A stretch of DNA of 34,423 nt from Gammaproteobacteria bacterium (lineage in GTDB: Bacteria; Pseudomonadota; Gammaproteobacteria; GCA-2400775): NCBI GenBank assembly GCA_002400905.2, contig NVRQ02000067.1, positions 1 through 34,423 on the forward strand. Direction: 5' to 3'. The notes beneath the pieces were generated by a model, which saw nothing but the letters and a program-made list of their open reading frames with translations, did not search any database and was not told the DNA's origin. Position numbers and translations under genes: made by a program. This document shows, one piece after another, positions 15,702 to 25,827 of this stretch. Numbering within the stretch: position 1 is the first letter of the stretch; each line of letters opens with the position of its first letter.

Positions 15702-15861
15702 TGTAGGTTGTCGCTCATTTTGTAATAGTAGAATGCGTCCCATTTTTTGCCAGGTAAGGCGTGAGGCGCAGTCATAGTGGGCCTATGGCGACAACGAGTA
15801 ACGCTGCATGGTGAAAAATGGTGCCATTATAAGTTATGAAATGGGCGACGACCTGCACTAG
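15698..15861. repeat. CTAG-bounded palindromic MITE-like element A
   Basis: This 164-bp element starts and ends with CTAG. Its 24-nt ends (15698-15721 and 15838-15861) are inverted copies with four differences, all C/T. Inside is a second inverted pair (CCATTTTTTGCCA against TGGTGAAAAATGG) and a central stem CATAG (15773-15777), a 5-nt loop, and CTATG (15783-15787). The core closely resembles that of element B at 22804-22970. It has no coding capacity, overlaps the dnaJ stop codon and ends 49 bp before dapB. Confidence 0.8.
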
Positions 15862-15877
15862 TTTGTGGGAGATTTAG

Positions 15878-16720
<843 letters not shown>

Positions 16721-16728
16721 GTCTGTTA

Positions 16729-16995
16729 ATGAGCCGCGATTATCATCCTATTGATTGTAGCTTGCATGATTACATCGAGATTGCTTGTCTTAAGCAATAT
16801 CAACTAAAGCTTGAGTTAGTAGACTCATCAGAAATTTTTGCTGTCGCCGAAACGACAGAAACTCGCGCCGACAAGTCGGAATGGCTGATTGTGCGTGACG
16901 GCGCGCTTCAGCATAGCGTTCGCCTTGATAGCATCGTTGCCTTTACCCCCCTGACTGAAAATGCCGGTTTTGGCCGTATCGTATTACGTGACTAA
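16729..16995 (+). CDS. rof: Rho-binding antiterminator, Rof/YaeO family
   Basis: Rof (YaeO) of E. coli binds transcription termination factor Rho and blocks its RNA binding. This 88-residue protein aligns well with it from memory: YHPIDCSLHDYIEIACLKQYQLKLELVDSS against the family opening YxPIxCxxxDxxExAC, then EWLIV, and VRLDSIVAFTP near the end as in the Sm-like fold. It starts 8 bp after the dapB stop and probably shares its transcript. It ends about 45 bp before the carA promoter. Its place beside a leader-controlled operon is notable but does not prove a functional link. Confidence 0.85.
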   Translation: MSRDYHPIDCSLHDYIEIACLKQYQLKLELVDSSEIFAVAETTETRADKSEWLIVRDGALQHSVRLDSIVAFTPLTENAGFGRIVLRD

Positions 16996-17041
16996 TCACT
17001 CTCAAGGCATTGATCTACGTTAACACTTCTTAATGTTGGCA

Positions 17042-17070
17042 TAGACATTAGGGGGGGGGATAGCGTAAAA
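17042..17070 (+). promoter_or_regulatory. carA promoter with a G8 tract in its spacer
   Basis: TAGACA (17042-17047), a 17-bp spacer and TAAAAT (17065-17070) match the sigma-70 consensus at five of six positions in each hexamer. The spacer contains eight consecutive G (17051-17058). Transcription would start near 17077, giving a leader of about 130 nt before carA. Confidence 0.65.
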
Positions 17071-17100
17071 TTCTCGCTCAATCACGCACGCTGTAAAGCG

Positions 17101-17178
17101 CTGGCGTTGCCAGTGTGGTGTTCCTTGGGACATTACACTCTTAGGCGGGAGGCGATGGTTCACATCCTCCCGTTTTTT
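17101..17178 (+). terminator. carA leader hairpins with intrinsic terminator (possible attenuator)
   Basis: CGGGAGG (17146-17152) pairs with CCTCCCG (17166-17172) and is followed by T6 (17173-17178), a convincing intrinsic terminator. It lies downstream of the predicted carA promoter and 28 bp before the carA ATG. Upstream are two overlapping hairpins: CTGGC/GCCAG (17101-17113), and AGTGT plus TGTTCC pairing with GGGACA plus ACACT (17112-17139). These two share bases 17112-17113, so they compete. The layout suits transcription attenuation, or the hairpin may simply end the dapB-rof transcript. Confidence 0.7.
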
Positions 17179-17206
17179 ATGTCTTGCAGTTTCGTTCGGA
17201 GGTTGA

Positions 17207-18337
17207 ATGCTTGTTACCGCCTTGCTCGCGCTTGAGGATGGGACTGTCTTTTATGGCGAGTCACTCGGTGCGAAGGGTTATACCGTTGGTGAAGTGGTAT
17301 TTAATACTGCTATAACTGGTTATCAGGAGATCCTGACGGATCCTTCCTATTCCAAGCAATTGGTCACTCTGACCTATCCACATATTGGTAATACGGGTGT
17401 TAATAGTGATGACACCGAATCGAGCCAAATTCACGCTGCTGGGTTAATTGTGCGCGACGTGCCGATCACGCATAGCTGTTGGCGCCAAGAGGGTGATTTA
17501 CGTAGCTATTTACACGAAGCAGGTGTGGTGGCGATTGCTGATATCGATACGCGTAAGTTAACACGCATACTCCGAGAAAAAGGCGCACAAAGTGGCTGTC
17601 TTATGGCTGGCCCCGACGCCAATGCTGATAAAGCATTAGCGCTAGCACGTGGCTTTCCTGGTCTAAAAGGTATGGACTTAGCGCAAGTGGTAACGACGAA
17701 TGAATCCTATCAATGGAATACCACCACCTGGCGTTTAGATGGCTCGCATATTAATGCCAAGCCAAGTAAGCAGTTTCGTGTGGCTGCCTACGACTTTGGC
17801 GTAAAGCATAATATTCTTCGTTTATTGGTGGATAGAGGGTGTGACGTAACGGTATATCCGGCGAAAACGCCAGCGAGTATTGTGTTGGCAAGCCAGCCGG
17901 ATGGCGTCTTTTTGTCAAATGGTCCTGGCGATCCAGAACCTTGTGACTATGCGATTCAAGCGATTAAAGAAATTATAGAAACAAATATCCCCGTGTTTGG
18001 TATCTGCCTTGGCCACCAATTGTTAGGGCTGGCCAGTGGTGCGAAAACGGAAAAAATGAAATTTGGTCACCACGGTGCTAATCACCCAGTTCAAGATTTA
18101 GCCAATAATAAAGTGATGATTACCAGTCAAAACCATGGTTTTTCCGTGTCCGAGACAAACATGCCAGAAAACCTTGAAGTCACACATCGATCATTGTTTG
18201 ATGGCAGCGTGCAAGGTATTAAGCGTAAAGACAAACCTGCTTTTAGTTTTCAAGGTCATCCCGAAGCAAGCCCTGGTCCGCACGACGTGCAACCTTTATT
18301 CGATCAGTTTGTAGCGCTGATGAAGGCGCGGGGATAA
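17207..18337 (+). CDS. carA: Carbamoyl-phosphate synthase small subunit
   Basis: CarA is the glutaminase subunit that supplies ammonia to CarB for carbamoyl phosphate, the precursor of arginine and pyrimidines. The 376-residue protein has the N-terminal CPSase domain ([24 protein letters not shown]) and a C-terminal class I amidotransferase domain with the nucleophile Cys267 in GICLGHQ and the HPE triad residues at 351-353. GGAGG lies upstream of the ATG. It is 9 bp from carB. Control probably involves the leader at 17077-17206. Confidence 0.99.
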   Translation: MLVTALLALEDGTVFYGESLGAKGYTVGEVVFNTAITGYQEILTDPSYSKQLVTLTYPHIGNTGVNSDDTESSQIHAAGLIVRDVPITHSCWRQEGDLRSYLHEAGVVAIADIDTRKLTRILREKGAQSGCLMAGPDANADKALALARGFPGLKGMDLAQVVTTNESYQWNTTTWRLDGSHINAKPSKQFRVAAYDFGVKHNILRLLVDRGCDVTVYPAKTPASIVLASQPDGVFLSNGPGDPEPCDYAIQAIKEIIETNIPVFGICLGHQLLGLASGAKTEKMKFGHHGANHPVQDLANNKVMITSQNHGFSVSETNMPENLEVTHRSLFDGSVQGIKRKDKPAFSFQGHPEASPGPHDVQPLFDQFVALMKARG

Positions 18338-18346
18338 AGGACTAGT

Positions 18347-21300
18347 ATGCCAAAACGTAATGATATTAAAACCATTTTGATCATTGGCGCAGGACCGATT
18401 GTTATTGGTCAAGCCTGTGAGTTCGATTATTCCGGTGCGCAAGCCTGTAAAGCACTAAAAGAAGAAGGCTACCGCGTCGTTCTTGTTAACTCCAATCCTG
18501 CCACCATCATGACTGACCCAAGCATGGCGGATGCGACTTATATAGAGCCTGTGGAATGGCGTGTTGTAAAACGTATCATAGAAAAAGAACGTCCTGATGC
18601 TATTTTACCGACAATGGGCGGACAAACGGCACTCAACTGCGCACTTGATTTAGCCAGTAATGGTGTGCTCGACCAATATAACGTTGAGTTGATTGGTGCC
18701 AAAGAAGATGCCATAGACAAAGCCGAAGACCGTGATCGTTTTCGTATGGCAATGGATGCGATAGGTTTAAATACTCCGCGTTCTTATATTGCTCATACGA
18801 TGGAAGAAGTATTTGCAACACATTCGGACATTGGTTTTCCCACGATTATTCGTCCCTCATTTACCCTCGGTGGTAGCGGCGGAGGTGTCGCCTATAACCG
18901 TGAAGAGTTGACCGAAATTTGTGGTCGTGGTTTCGAGTTATCGCCAACTAATGAGCTGTTGATTGAAGAATCAATCATTGGTTGGAAAGAGTTTGAAATG
19001 GAGGTGGTGCGTGATAGCAAAGATAATTGCATTATTGTCTGTTCTATTGAAAACCTCGATCCTATGGGCGTGCATACCGGTGACTCGATTACTGTGGCGC
19101 CAGCACAAACACTAACGGATAAAGAATACCAATTATTGCGCAACGCATCGATTGCAGTACTGCGTGAGATCGGTGTCGATACGGGTGGTTCAAACGTTCA
19201 ATTTGCCATTAATCCTGAAGACGGACGTCTTGTTGTGATTGAAATGAATCCTCGCGTATCACGTTCTTCTGCCTTGGCATCAAAAGCGACCGGTTTCCCC
19301 ATCGCTAAAGTTGCGGCCAAGCTAGCGGTGGGTTACACGCTTGATGAACTGCGTAACGATATTACTGGTGGATTAACGCCGGCGTCGTTTGAACCGAGTA
19401 TTGATTATGTTGTAACCAAGATCCCAAGGTTTACGTTTGAGAAGTTCCCCCAGGCTGAAGACACGCTCAGCACTCAAATGAAATCGGTGGGTGAAGTCAT
19501 GGCGATGGGCAGAACCTTCCAAGAATCATTGCAAAAAGCCATGCGTGGCCTGGAAATTGGTGTCAACGGATTTGATGAGCAGTATGATCATTCACAAGCT
19601 GATGTTGCGGACCAAATTCGCAACTACTTGCGTTTGCCACGGCCGATGCGCATATGGGTGCTTGCAGATGCCTTGCGTGCGGGCATTCCGATGCAAGAGT
19701 TACAAGAAATTACCCGTATCGATCCTTGGTTTTTGGCACAAATCGCAGACTTGATTGCCGTCGAACAGAGCTTGTCGGGTGAAAAATTATTAGATATCGA
19801 TGCGGATAGATTACGCAAACTAAAGCGCAAAGGTTTTTCAGATAAGCGATTGTCAATGTTGCTTAGTTGTGCTGAAAGTGACGTGCGCGCATTGCGCAAC
19901 CAGCTAGCAGTGCACCCAGTTTTTAAACGTGTTGACTCCTGTGCTGCAGAATTTGCCACGACGACTGCCTATCTTTATTCGTGTTATGAAGACGAATGTG
20001 AGGCCGCGCCAACGGATAACGCTAAGATCATGATTTTGGGCGGAGGCCCAAATCGCATTGGTCAAGGTATCGAGTTTGATTATTGCTGTGTTCATGCCGC
20101 GTTGGCATTGCGCGAAGAAGGTTACGAAACCATAATGGTTAACTGTAATCCGGAAACCGTTTCTACCGACTATGACACTTCTGATCGACTCTATTTTGAG
20201 CCGCTGACATTGGAAGACGTACTTGAGGTGATTCGTGTTGAAAAACCCAAAGGCGTTATCGTCCAGTACGGTGGTCAAACGCCATTGAACTTGGCGCGTG
20301 CCTTGGAGGATGCTGGCGCACCAATTATTGGCACATCACCCGATGCGATAGATAAGGCAGAAGATCGTAAACATTTTCAGCTTATTGTTAATGAGCTAGG
20401 ATTATTGCAACCACCTAATGCCACCGCGACAAATGAAGCGGAGGCCTTAGCGTTAGCCGAGGGCATCGGCTTTCCGTTAGTCGTGCGACCATCTTATGTC
20501 TTGGGTGGTAGAGCGATGGAAATTGTTCACGACATTAGTGATCTCGAGCGTTATATGCGCGAAGCCGTTAAGGTGTCAAACGATGCACCAGTGTTGTTAG
20601 ATCGTTTTCTCGATGATGCGATTGAAGTTGACGTCGATGCGGTTTGTGACGGTGAGCATGTCACTATTGGTGGCATCATGGAGCATATAGAGCAAGCCGG
20701 TGTTCATTCGGGTGACTCGGCCTGTTCATTGCCGCCATATAGTTTAAGTGATGACATTCAAATTGAAATTAAACGGCAGATGCGACAGTTAGCAGGTGCA
20801 TTAGGCGTGATTGGTTTGATGAATGCGCAATTTGCCGTAAAGGGTGACAAAGTTTATTTGATCGAAGTTAATCCGCGTGCCTCACGTACCGCACCCTTTG
20901 TATCCAAAGTGATTGGTTATTCTTTGGCTAAAGTGGGTGCCTTGTGCATGGTCGGCAAGACCCTTGCGGAGCAAGGTATGGATGAAGATATCGTAGCGCC
21001 TTACCATGCTGTGAAAGAAGCTGTATTCCCGTTTTCCAAATTTCTTGGAGTTGATCCATTGCTCGGGCCAGAGATGAAATCAACGGGTGAAGTCATGGGG
21101 ATTGGCCGCAGCTTCGCCGAAGCCTTTGCCAAAGCACAGATGGCAGCAGGTAGCTTTCTCACCTGCGGTGGCCGAGCATTTATCAGCGTTAGAGACGCCG
21201 ATAAACAGCACGCTATAGAGATTGCTAGAGATCTGTTGATGCTGGGCTTTAAGATAGTTGCGACGGGGGGAACCGCTAAAGTGCTTGAACAAGCCGGTTT

Positions 21301-21577
21301 AACAGTAGAGACTGTATTAAAGGTAATCGAAGGGCGTCCTCACGTAGTTGATATGATTAAGAACGAAGAGATTTCGTTTATCGTTAATACGACTGAAGGT
21401 AAGCAAGCTATCGCCGATTCGTATTCTATTCGACGTGAAGCCTTGCAGCACAAGATTGCTTATACCACCACCATAGCGGGTGCCCGCGCTAGCTGCATGG
21501 CGATGGCTAAAGGAAATGATTATGATGTTTATGCTCTACAGGCATTGCATGAGGAATTGCGTAAGGAATTGAATTAA
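18347..21577 (+). CDS. carB: Carbamoyl-phosphate synthase large subunit
   Basis: CarB makes carbamoyl phosphate from bicarbonate, ammonia and two ATP. The 1076 residues show the duplicated synthetase halves: the first with [21 protein letters not shown] and [17 protein letters not shown], the second with [22 protein letters not shown] and [16 protein letters not shown]. The C-terminal MGS-like allosteric domain ([20 protein letters not shown], then INTTEGK-like VNTTEGK) is complete. Its TAA stop overlaps the greA ATG by one base (TAATG), so greA is probably co-translated. Confidence 0.99.
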   Translation: MPKRNDIKTILIIGAGPIVIGQACEFDYSGAQACKALKEEGYRVVLVNSNPATIMTDPSMADATYIEPVEWRVVKRIIEKERPDAILPTMGGQTALNCALDLASNGVLDQYNVELIGAKEDAIDKAEDRDRFRMAMDAIGLNTPRSYIAHTMEEVFATHSDIGFPTIIRPSFTLGGSGGGVAYNREELTEICGRGFELSPTNELLIEESIIGWKEFEMEVVRDSKDNCIIVCSIENLDPMGVHTGDSITVAPAQTLTDKEYQLLRNASIAVLREIGVDTGGSNVQFAINPEDGRLVVIEMNPRVSRSSALASKATGFPIAKVAAKLAVGYTLDELRNDITGGLTPASFEPSIDYVVTKIPRFTFEKFPQAEDTLSTQMKSVGEVMAMGRTFQESLQKAMRGLEIGVNGFDEQYDHSQADVADQIRNYLRLPRPMRIWVLADALRAGIPMQELQEITRIDPWFLAQIADLIAVEQSLSGEKLLDIDADRLRKLKRKGFSDKRLSMLLSCAESDVRALRNQLAVHPVFKRVDSCAAEFATTTAYLYSCYEDECEAAPTDNAKIMILGGGPNRIGQGIEFDYCCVHAALALREEGYETIMVNCNPETVSTDYDTSDRLYFEPLTLEDVLEVIRVEKPKGVIVQYGGQTPLNLARALEDAGAPIIGTSPDAIDKAEDRKHFQLIVNELGLLQPPNATATNEAEALALAEGIGFPLVVRPSYVLGGRAMEIVHDISDLERYMREAVKVSNDAPVLLDRFLDDAIEVDVDAVCDGEHVTIGGIMEHIEQAGVHSGDSACSLPPYSLSDDIQIEIKRQMRQLAGALGVIGLMNAQFAVKGDKVYLIEVNPRASRTAPFVSKVIGYSLAKVGALCMVGKTLAEQGMDEDIVAPYHAVKEAVFPFSKFLGVDPLLGPEMKSTGEVMGIGRSFAEAFAKAQMAAGSFLTCGGRAFISVRDADKQHAIEIARDLLMLGFKIVATGGTAKVLEQAGLTVETVLKVIEGRPHVVDMIKNEEISFIVNTTEGKQAIADSYSIRREALQHKIAYTTTIAGARASCMAMAKGNDYDVYALQALHEELRKELN

Positions 21578-22056
21578 TGCAAAAAGAACCCGTCACCTTA
21601 AAAGGCGCAGAACGTCTGCGTGAAGAATTGCATCGTATGAAGTTTGTCGACCGCCCACGTATTGTAGAGGCGATAGCCACCGCGCGTGCGCACGGTGACC
21701 TGAAAGAAAATGCCGAATACCATGCGGCAAAAGAGCAGCAAGGTTTTTTAGAAGGGCGAATTCAAGAAGTTGATGGTCGTCTTAGCCATGCGCAAATCAT
21801 CGATATCGCATCGCTTGATCCTGGTGACAAAGTTGTATTTGGTGCAAAGGTCAATTTAATCAACGAAGAAAATGGTGAAAAAGTCACCTATCAGGTTGTT
21901 GGTGATCTCGAAGCGGATATTAGTAAAGGCTTGCTCTCAATTAACTCTCCTGTCGCGCGCGCACTGATCGGCAAAGAGGTGGGTGAAATCGCTACCGTCA
22001 ACGCGCCAGCCGGTGAGATTGAGTATGAAATTGATTCCGTCAGCTACGACGATTAA
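21577..22056 (+). CDS. greA: Transcription elongation factor GreA
   Basis: GreA rescues backtracked RNA polymerase by stimulating transcript cleavage. The 159-residue protein has the N-terminal coiled coil with [16 protein letters not shown], whose acidic loop residues (D and E of DLKENAEY) reach the polymerase active site, and the C-terminal FKBP-like domain ([23 protein letters not shown]). The start overlaps the carB stop by one base. The carB-greA pairing is found in Pseudomonas and relatives. Confidence 0.98.
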   Translation: MQKEPVTLKGAERLREELHRMKFVDRPRIVEAIATARAHGDLKENAEYHAAKEQQGFLEGRIQEVDGRLSHAQIIDIASLDPGDKVVFGAKVNLINEENGEKVTYQVVGDLEADISKGLLSINSPVARALIGKEVGEIATVNAPAGEIEYEIDSVSYDD

Positions 22057-22058
22057 GC

Positions 22059-22562
22059 ATGATTGCTAATTCCAGCTTAGCTGGTATGAAACACTATACT
22101 AGACTCAACTTAGGCGAACGCATATTACTAACGCTTTGGGTAGGCGGTACCTGGACGATCGGTTATATCGCAGCCCCTGTCTTATTTAACTTTCTTGATA
22201 CGGACCGACAACTGGCAGGGGCTATTGTCGGGGAAATGCTGCGAGCAATGCTGACTATCGGATTGATTTGTGGCGTGATATTGCTGATCAGTGGCGCATT
22301 AAATGGTTTGAATTCGGCACTAAAATCATGGCGCTGGTGGCTGATAGTCGCCATGCTAGTCATTATATTAGTTAGCTTATTCGGTGTTCACCCCATGGTT
22401 GCCGAATTGAAACTGCAAAAAGACCTCATGGACGCAATTGAATATAAATCTCAGTTTGGCAAACTGCATGGTCTATCTGCCGCGATTTATCTTCTCCTTA
22501 GTATCCTCGGTTTAGTTCTCGTCGTCTTTGGTTTACGGCGTCCATCATTAGATAGAATCTAG
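22059..22562 (+). CDS. DUF4149-type (TMEM205-like) membrane protein
   Basis: This is a predicted inner-membrane protein of 167 residues with about four hydrophobic segments. The first carries LLTLWVGGTWTIGYIAAPVLFNFL, typical of DUF4149 proteins; later segments are TIGLICGVILLISGALNGL, WWLIVAMLVIILVSLFGVHP and AAIYLLLSILGLVLVVFGL. The function is unknown. ATG 22059 lies 2 bp after the greA stop; an alternative ATG at 22086 is closer to the conserved region. Neither has a strong ribosome site, so coupling to greA is likely. A gene of this type follows greA in Pseudomonas. Confidence 0.85.
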   Translation: MIANSSLAGMKHYTRLNLGERILLTLWVGGTWTIGYIAAPVLFNFLDTDRQLAGAIVGEMLRAMLTIGLICGVILLISGALNGLNSALKSWRWWLIVAMLVIILVSLFGVHPMVAELKLQKDLMDAIEYKSQFGKLHGLSAAIYLLLSILGLVLVVFGLRRPSLDRI

Positions 22563-22571
22563 ATAGCGTTA

Positions 22572-22763
22572 ATGTCAAAATTACGTAAAAAACGTAAGGC
22601 ATTGATGTTCGTCACCTTTATTGGGTTTGCTCTAATCATACGTGCAATCGTTGATGTTTTTATGCGTGAGCCAATCAATATAGAGCGGACGGCCGCTGGA
22701 GTGGTTATCGTATTAGTGAGTGTTTACTTCTCTCGTCGATTAATGCAAAACAATGATCAATGA
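22572..22763 (+). CDS. Small two-helix membrane protein, unknown
   Basis: This encodes 63 residues: a very basic N-terminus (SKLRKKRK), a hydrophobic segment (ALMFVTFIGFALIIRAIVDVF), a short polar stretch, a second segment (AAGVVIVLVSVYF), and a basic tail (SRRLMQ). The positive flanks suggest both ends face the cytoplasm. It lies 9 bp after the DUF4149 gene on the same strand and looks like the end of the carAB-greA transcript. I do not recognise the family. Confidence 0.6.
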   Translation: MSKLRKKRKALMFVTFIGFALIIRAIVDVFMREPINIERTAAGVVIVLVSVYFSRRLMQNNDQ

Positions 22764-22775
22764 ATTGTTAGGTGA

Positions 22776-23142
22776 TTGGATAAAGCAGTTAAAGTGATTG
22801 ATGCTAGGGGGCGTTCTCAATCACCTGAGTGAGCATGATTCTGAGGCATTTTTTGTGCTGGCAAGGCGCGGTGAGGCGGAATAGTTGTTCTATTGCAACG
22901 AACCGCAACGCCGCCAGCGCGAAAAAGGGCCAGAACCTTGCCGCGAACGGTGATTGAGAACGCCCCCTAGTACTCCAGTAAGGTTGTATTGGTGTGGAGA
23001 ATACGTGAAAGGTTCTCTCAATGTTTTCAAAGTTGTTGATGGACAGTTTGTCATTGATCAAGAGGCTGAAACAGAATCTGAGATTCGTGAAACCGTTTCG
23101 AAATGTACCTTCTGGTACGTTGAAAATAGAGCAATAGATTAA
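22776..23142 (+). pseudogene. Small ferredoxin-like frame split by element B
   Basis: Removing element B together with one of its two CTAG ends joins 22776-22807 to 22971-23142 in a single open frame of 67 codons plus stop, starting at TTG 22776 or GTG 22794. The product (KVIDASTPVRLYWCGEYVKG, SLNVFKVVDGQFVIDQEAE, EIRETVSKCTFWYVEN) follows the pattern of a single-cluster ferredoxin around its third and last cysteines, but the first cysteines are missing and one is Tyr. So it was degenerate or never bound a cluster. The resemblance is weak and from memory; the reading-frame continuity is what the sequence shows. Confidence 0.4.
22804..22970. repeat. CTAG-bounded palindromic MITE-like element B
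   Basis: This 167-bp element starts and ends with CTAG. Its 22-nt ends (22804-22825 and 22949-22970) are perfect inverted copies; the part inside CTAG begins GGGGGCGTTCTC. The interior is also an imperfect palindrome: TTTTTTGTGCTGGC against GCCAGCGCGAAAAA, GGCG/CGCC, CGGT/ACCG, and a central AATAG (22880-22884), 5-nt loop, CTATT (22890-22894). The core is alignable to that of element A at 15698-15861, but the ends are different. It has no credible gene. Confidence 0.85.
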
Positions 23143-23285
23143 GGCGCTATACCTTGCCAGAAAACGTGATGGGGGATTTGAAAACCTTCACGCTCTGTTA
23201 ACAAACTCTTCTATATTTAAAGCTATTCACCTCAACCTTAGGTTAATCCGGACGATATCTCTTGAATAGAAGGAGATTTGGATTT

Positions 23286-23300
23286 ATGGTCAAAGCTTAG
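23286..23300 (+). other. Four-codon upstream frame before glgP
   Basis: ATG-GTC-AAA-GCT-TAG follows AGGAG (23271-23275) at 10 nt and ends 5 nt before the glgP ribosome site GGAGG (23306-23310). It could be a minimal leader peptide affecting glgP initiation, or chance. Confidence 0.3.
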
Positions 23301-23317
23301 ACATCGGAGGACAGGGT

Positions 23318-25807
23318 ATGTCTGCACCATCGAATATATCAGCAATGGTTACTGACATTGATTCAGGCACTTTGAGTGCAGAGGCGGAATCGATTAAGCA
23401 GTCTTTGATTAAGAGCTTACTTTATAATGTGGGTAAGGATGGCCATATTGCTACGCCTAGGGATTGGCTGCATACCCTGGCTTATGAAGTCCGTAACCGT
23501 CTGACGGAACATTGGATGGATACAATGACCAGCTACTATCGTGCTGATACTAAGCGCGTCTATTATTTATCGCTTGAATTCCTGATTGGCCGTTCGTTGA
23601 CGAATGCGCTGCTGTCGCTCGACATTTATGAACCTTGTCGTGAGGCAATGCATTCGTTGGGTATTGATCTTGAAGAGGTGTGTGATCTGGAATATGACGC
23701 GGCTCTGGGTAATGGTGGTTTGGGCCGTTTAGCGGCGTGTTTTCTTGATTCGATGGCAAGTTTGCAATTGCCTGGCTATGGTTATGGTATTCGCTATGAT
23801 TACGGTATGTTTCGCCAAGAGATTCGTAATGGTCAACAGGTAGAACATCCTGATAATTGGCTTCGCTACGGCAACCCTTGGGAGTTTGGCCGCCCTGAAT
23901 CTATTTATAGAGTGAAGTTTTTTGGTGAGACCGCAGACTATACGGATGATGATGGGCATTTGTGTCACCAATGGGTAGGTACGGAAGATATTATTGCGAT
24001 GGCCTATGACACACCTGTACCGGGATATGCGAATAACACGGTTAACAATATGCGTTTGTGGTCTGCAAAAGCCAGTCGCGATTTCAACCTTCAGTATTTT
24101 AATGAAGGTGATTATATTAAGGCGGTCGAAGATAAAACCCTATCTGAAAACCTATCTAAGGTGCTGTATCCGGATGATTCGACAGACAGTGGTCGTGAAC
24201 TACGATTGCAACAGCAATACTTTTTTGTCAGTGCATCTTTACAAGATATTATTCATAGATTCAATAAGGTTCATGATTCTTTTGATGCGTTATCGGACAA
24301 GGTTTCTATTCAGCTCAATGATACCCACCCGTCGATTGCCGTCGCTGAGCTTATGCGTATTCTGGTTGATACGCATCACTATGAGTGGGAGCGTGCTTGG
24401 AAGATTACACAAAATACGTTTTCTTATACTAATCATACCTTGTTACCTGAAGCGCTAGAGACCTGGCCTGTTGAGTTATTGCAACGCGTATTACCGCGGC
24501 ACTTGCAAATCATCTATGAGATTAATCATAAATTTCTTAAGAAGGTGACATATTGGCGTCCAGGTGATGAGGGTTTATTGAGGCGTATGTCTATTATTGG
24601 TGAAGAGGGCGTGCGCCATGTACGTATGGCGCATATTGCAATCGTGGGGAGTCATAAGGTTAATGGTGTAGCGGCATTGCATTCAGATTTAATGCAAAAA
24701 ACGATATTTGCTGATTTCCATGCTTTTTTCCCGGAAAAATTTATCAACGTTACCAATGGAGTTACGCCACGTCGTTGGTTGAACCAATCGAATCCTTTGT
24801 TATCGAAGTTGATTTCTTCCCGTATTGGCGACGGTTGGAAAAAATCTTTATCTGATTTATCTCAACTTTCTAAATATGCCAGTGATAGTGAATTTCAGTC
24901 TGCTATTGCAGAAGTTAAGTATGAAAACAAGAAGCGTTTATTGCCTTTGATTGCTGCTCGTGCTGGCGTTGATGTAAATCCGAATGCAATGTTTGATGTG
25001 CACGTAAAACGTATGCATGAATATAAGCGACAACTATTGAATGTATTGCATGTCATCACGCGCTATAACGAAATCAAGGATAACCCAGATTCCTCTTTTG
25101 TTCCGCGTGCGGTGATATTTGCCGGTAAGGCTGCGCCAGGTTACGCAATGGCTAAGTTGGTGATTCGTTTGATTAATGATGTGGCAGAAATAGTAAACAA
25201 TGATCCGTTGGTGGGAGACAAGCTTAAAGTGGTATTTATGCCTAACTATGATGTGTCGTCGGCGCAGCTCATTATTCCGGCTGCAGATCTATCTGAGCAA
25301 ATTTCCACAGCGGGTACTGAGGCATCTGGCACGGGTAATATGAAGTTATCTCTCAATGGTGCATTAACGATAGGCACGCTTGATGGTGCGAATATTGAAA
25401 TTCGCGAGGAAGTGGGAGAAGAAAACTTCTTTATATTTGGTTTGACTACTGATGAGGTCAGGGAGCTTAAAGCCAGTGGGTATCAACCATGGGATTACTA
25501 CAATAGCGATGATGTATTGCAACGTGTGCTAGATATGATTCGTGACGGCTTTTTTTGTCCAGATGAAAAATCGCGTTATCAACCGGTCTTTGATACGCTG
25601 ACGGCATGGGGAGATAATTATTGTTTGCTAGCAGACTATGCATCTTACATTGCTTGTCAGCGAAGTGTGGATGATTTGTATATTCGGCCCAGTGCATGGA
25701 TTGAAAAATCGATACTTAATATTGCTAATATGGGCAAATTCTCCAGTGATCGTACGATAGAAGAATATGCCCAACATATTTGGTATGTTAAGCCCGTCCC
25801 GCATTAA
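23318..25807 (+). CDS. glgP: Glycogen/alpha-glucan phosphorylase
   Basis: This PLP enzyme cleaves alpha-1,4-glucans with phosphate to glucose-1-phosphate. The 829 residues are typical. Visible landmarks are YYLSLEFLIGRSL, LGNGGLGRLAACFLDSMA, GYGIRYDYGMF, QLNDTHPSIAVAEL, NVTNGVTPRRWL, VHVKRMHEYKRQLLN, and the PLP-lysine block EASGTGNMKLSLNGA with TLDGANIEI. GGAGG precedes the ATG. No other glycogen gene is next to it, so it is an orphan here; it could act on maltodextrins as well as glycogen. It sits where relatives usually go directly from greA to yhbY, which suggests a local insertion. Confidence 0.97.
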   Translation: MSAPSNISAMVTDIDSGTLSAEAESIKQSLIKSLLYNVGKDGHIATPRDWLHTLAYEVRNRLTEHWMDTMTSYYRADTKRVYYLSLEFLIGRSLTNALLSLDIYEPCREAMHSLGIDLEEVCDLEYDAALGNGGLGRLAACFLDSMASLQLPGYGYGIRYDYGMFRQEIRNGQQVEHPDNWLRYGNPWEFGRPESIYRVKFFGETADYTDDDGHLCHQWVGTEDIIAMAYDTPVPGYANNTVNNMRLWSAKASRDFNLQYFNEGDYIKAVEDKTLSENLSKVLYPDDSTDSGRELRLQQQYFFVSASLQDIIHRFNKVHDSFDALSDKVSIQLNDTHPSIAVAELMRILVDTHHYEWERAWKITQNTFSYTNHTLLPEALETWPVELLQRVLPRHLQIIYEINHKFLKKVTYWRPGDEGLLRRMSIIGEEGVRHVRMAHIAIVGSHKVNGVAALHSDLMQKTIFADFHAFFPEKFINVTNGVTPRRWLNQSNPLLSKLISSRIGDGWKKSLSDLSQLSKYASDSEFQSAIAEVKYENKKRLLPLIAARAGVDVNPNAMFDVHVKRMHEYKRQLLNVLHVITRYNEIKDNPDSSFVPRAVIFAGKAAPGYAMAKLVIRLINDVAEIVNNDPLVGDKLKVVFMPNYDVSSAQLIIPAADLSEQISTAGTEASGTGNMKLSLNGALTIGTLDGANIEIREEVGEENFFIFGLTTDEVRELKASGYQPWDYYNSDDVLQRVLDMIRDGFFCPDEKSRYQPVFDTLTAWGDNYCLLADYASYIACQRSVDDLYIRPSAWIEKSILNIANMGKFSSDRTIEEYAQHIWYVKPVPH

Positions 25808-25818
25808 CTATGCGAGAC
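25796..25818. terminator. Hairpin at the glgP-deaD convergence
   Basis: GTC-C-CGCAT (25796-25804) pairs with ATGCG-A-GAC (25810-25818) with one internal mismatch and a 5-nt loop. It overlaps the glgP stop and lies before the deaD stop. No U run follows directly, so termination is only suggested. Confidence 0.35.
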
Positions 25819-25827
25819 AGGAGTTTA

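Noticed and set aside
22804-23061. Minus-strand open frame covering element B.
   Set aside because: It begins outside and runs through a palindromic repeat; the sequence is explained by the element.
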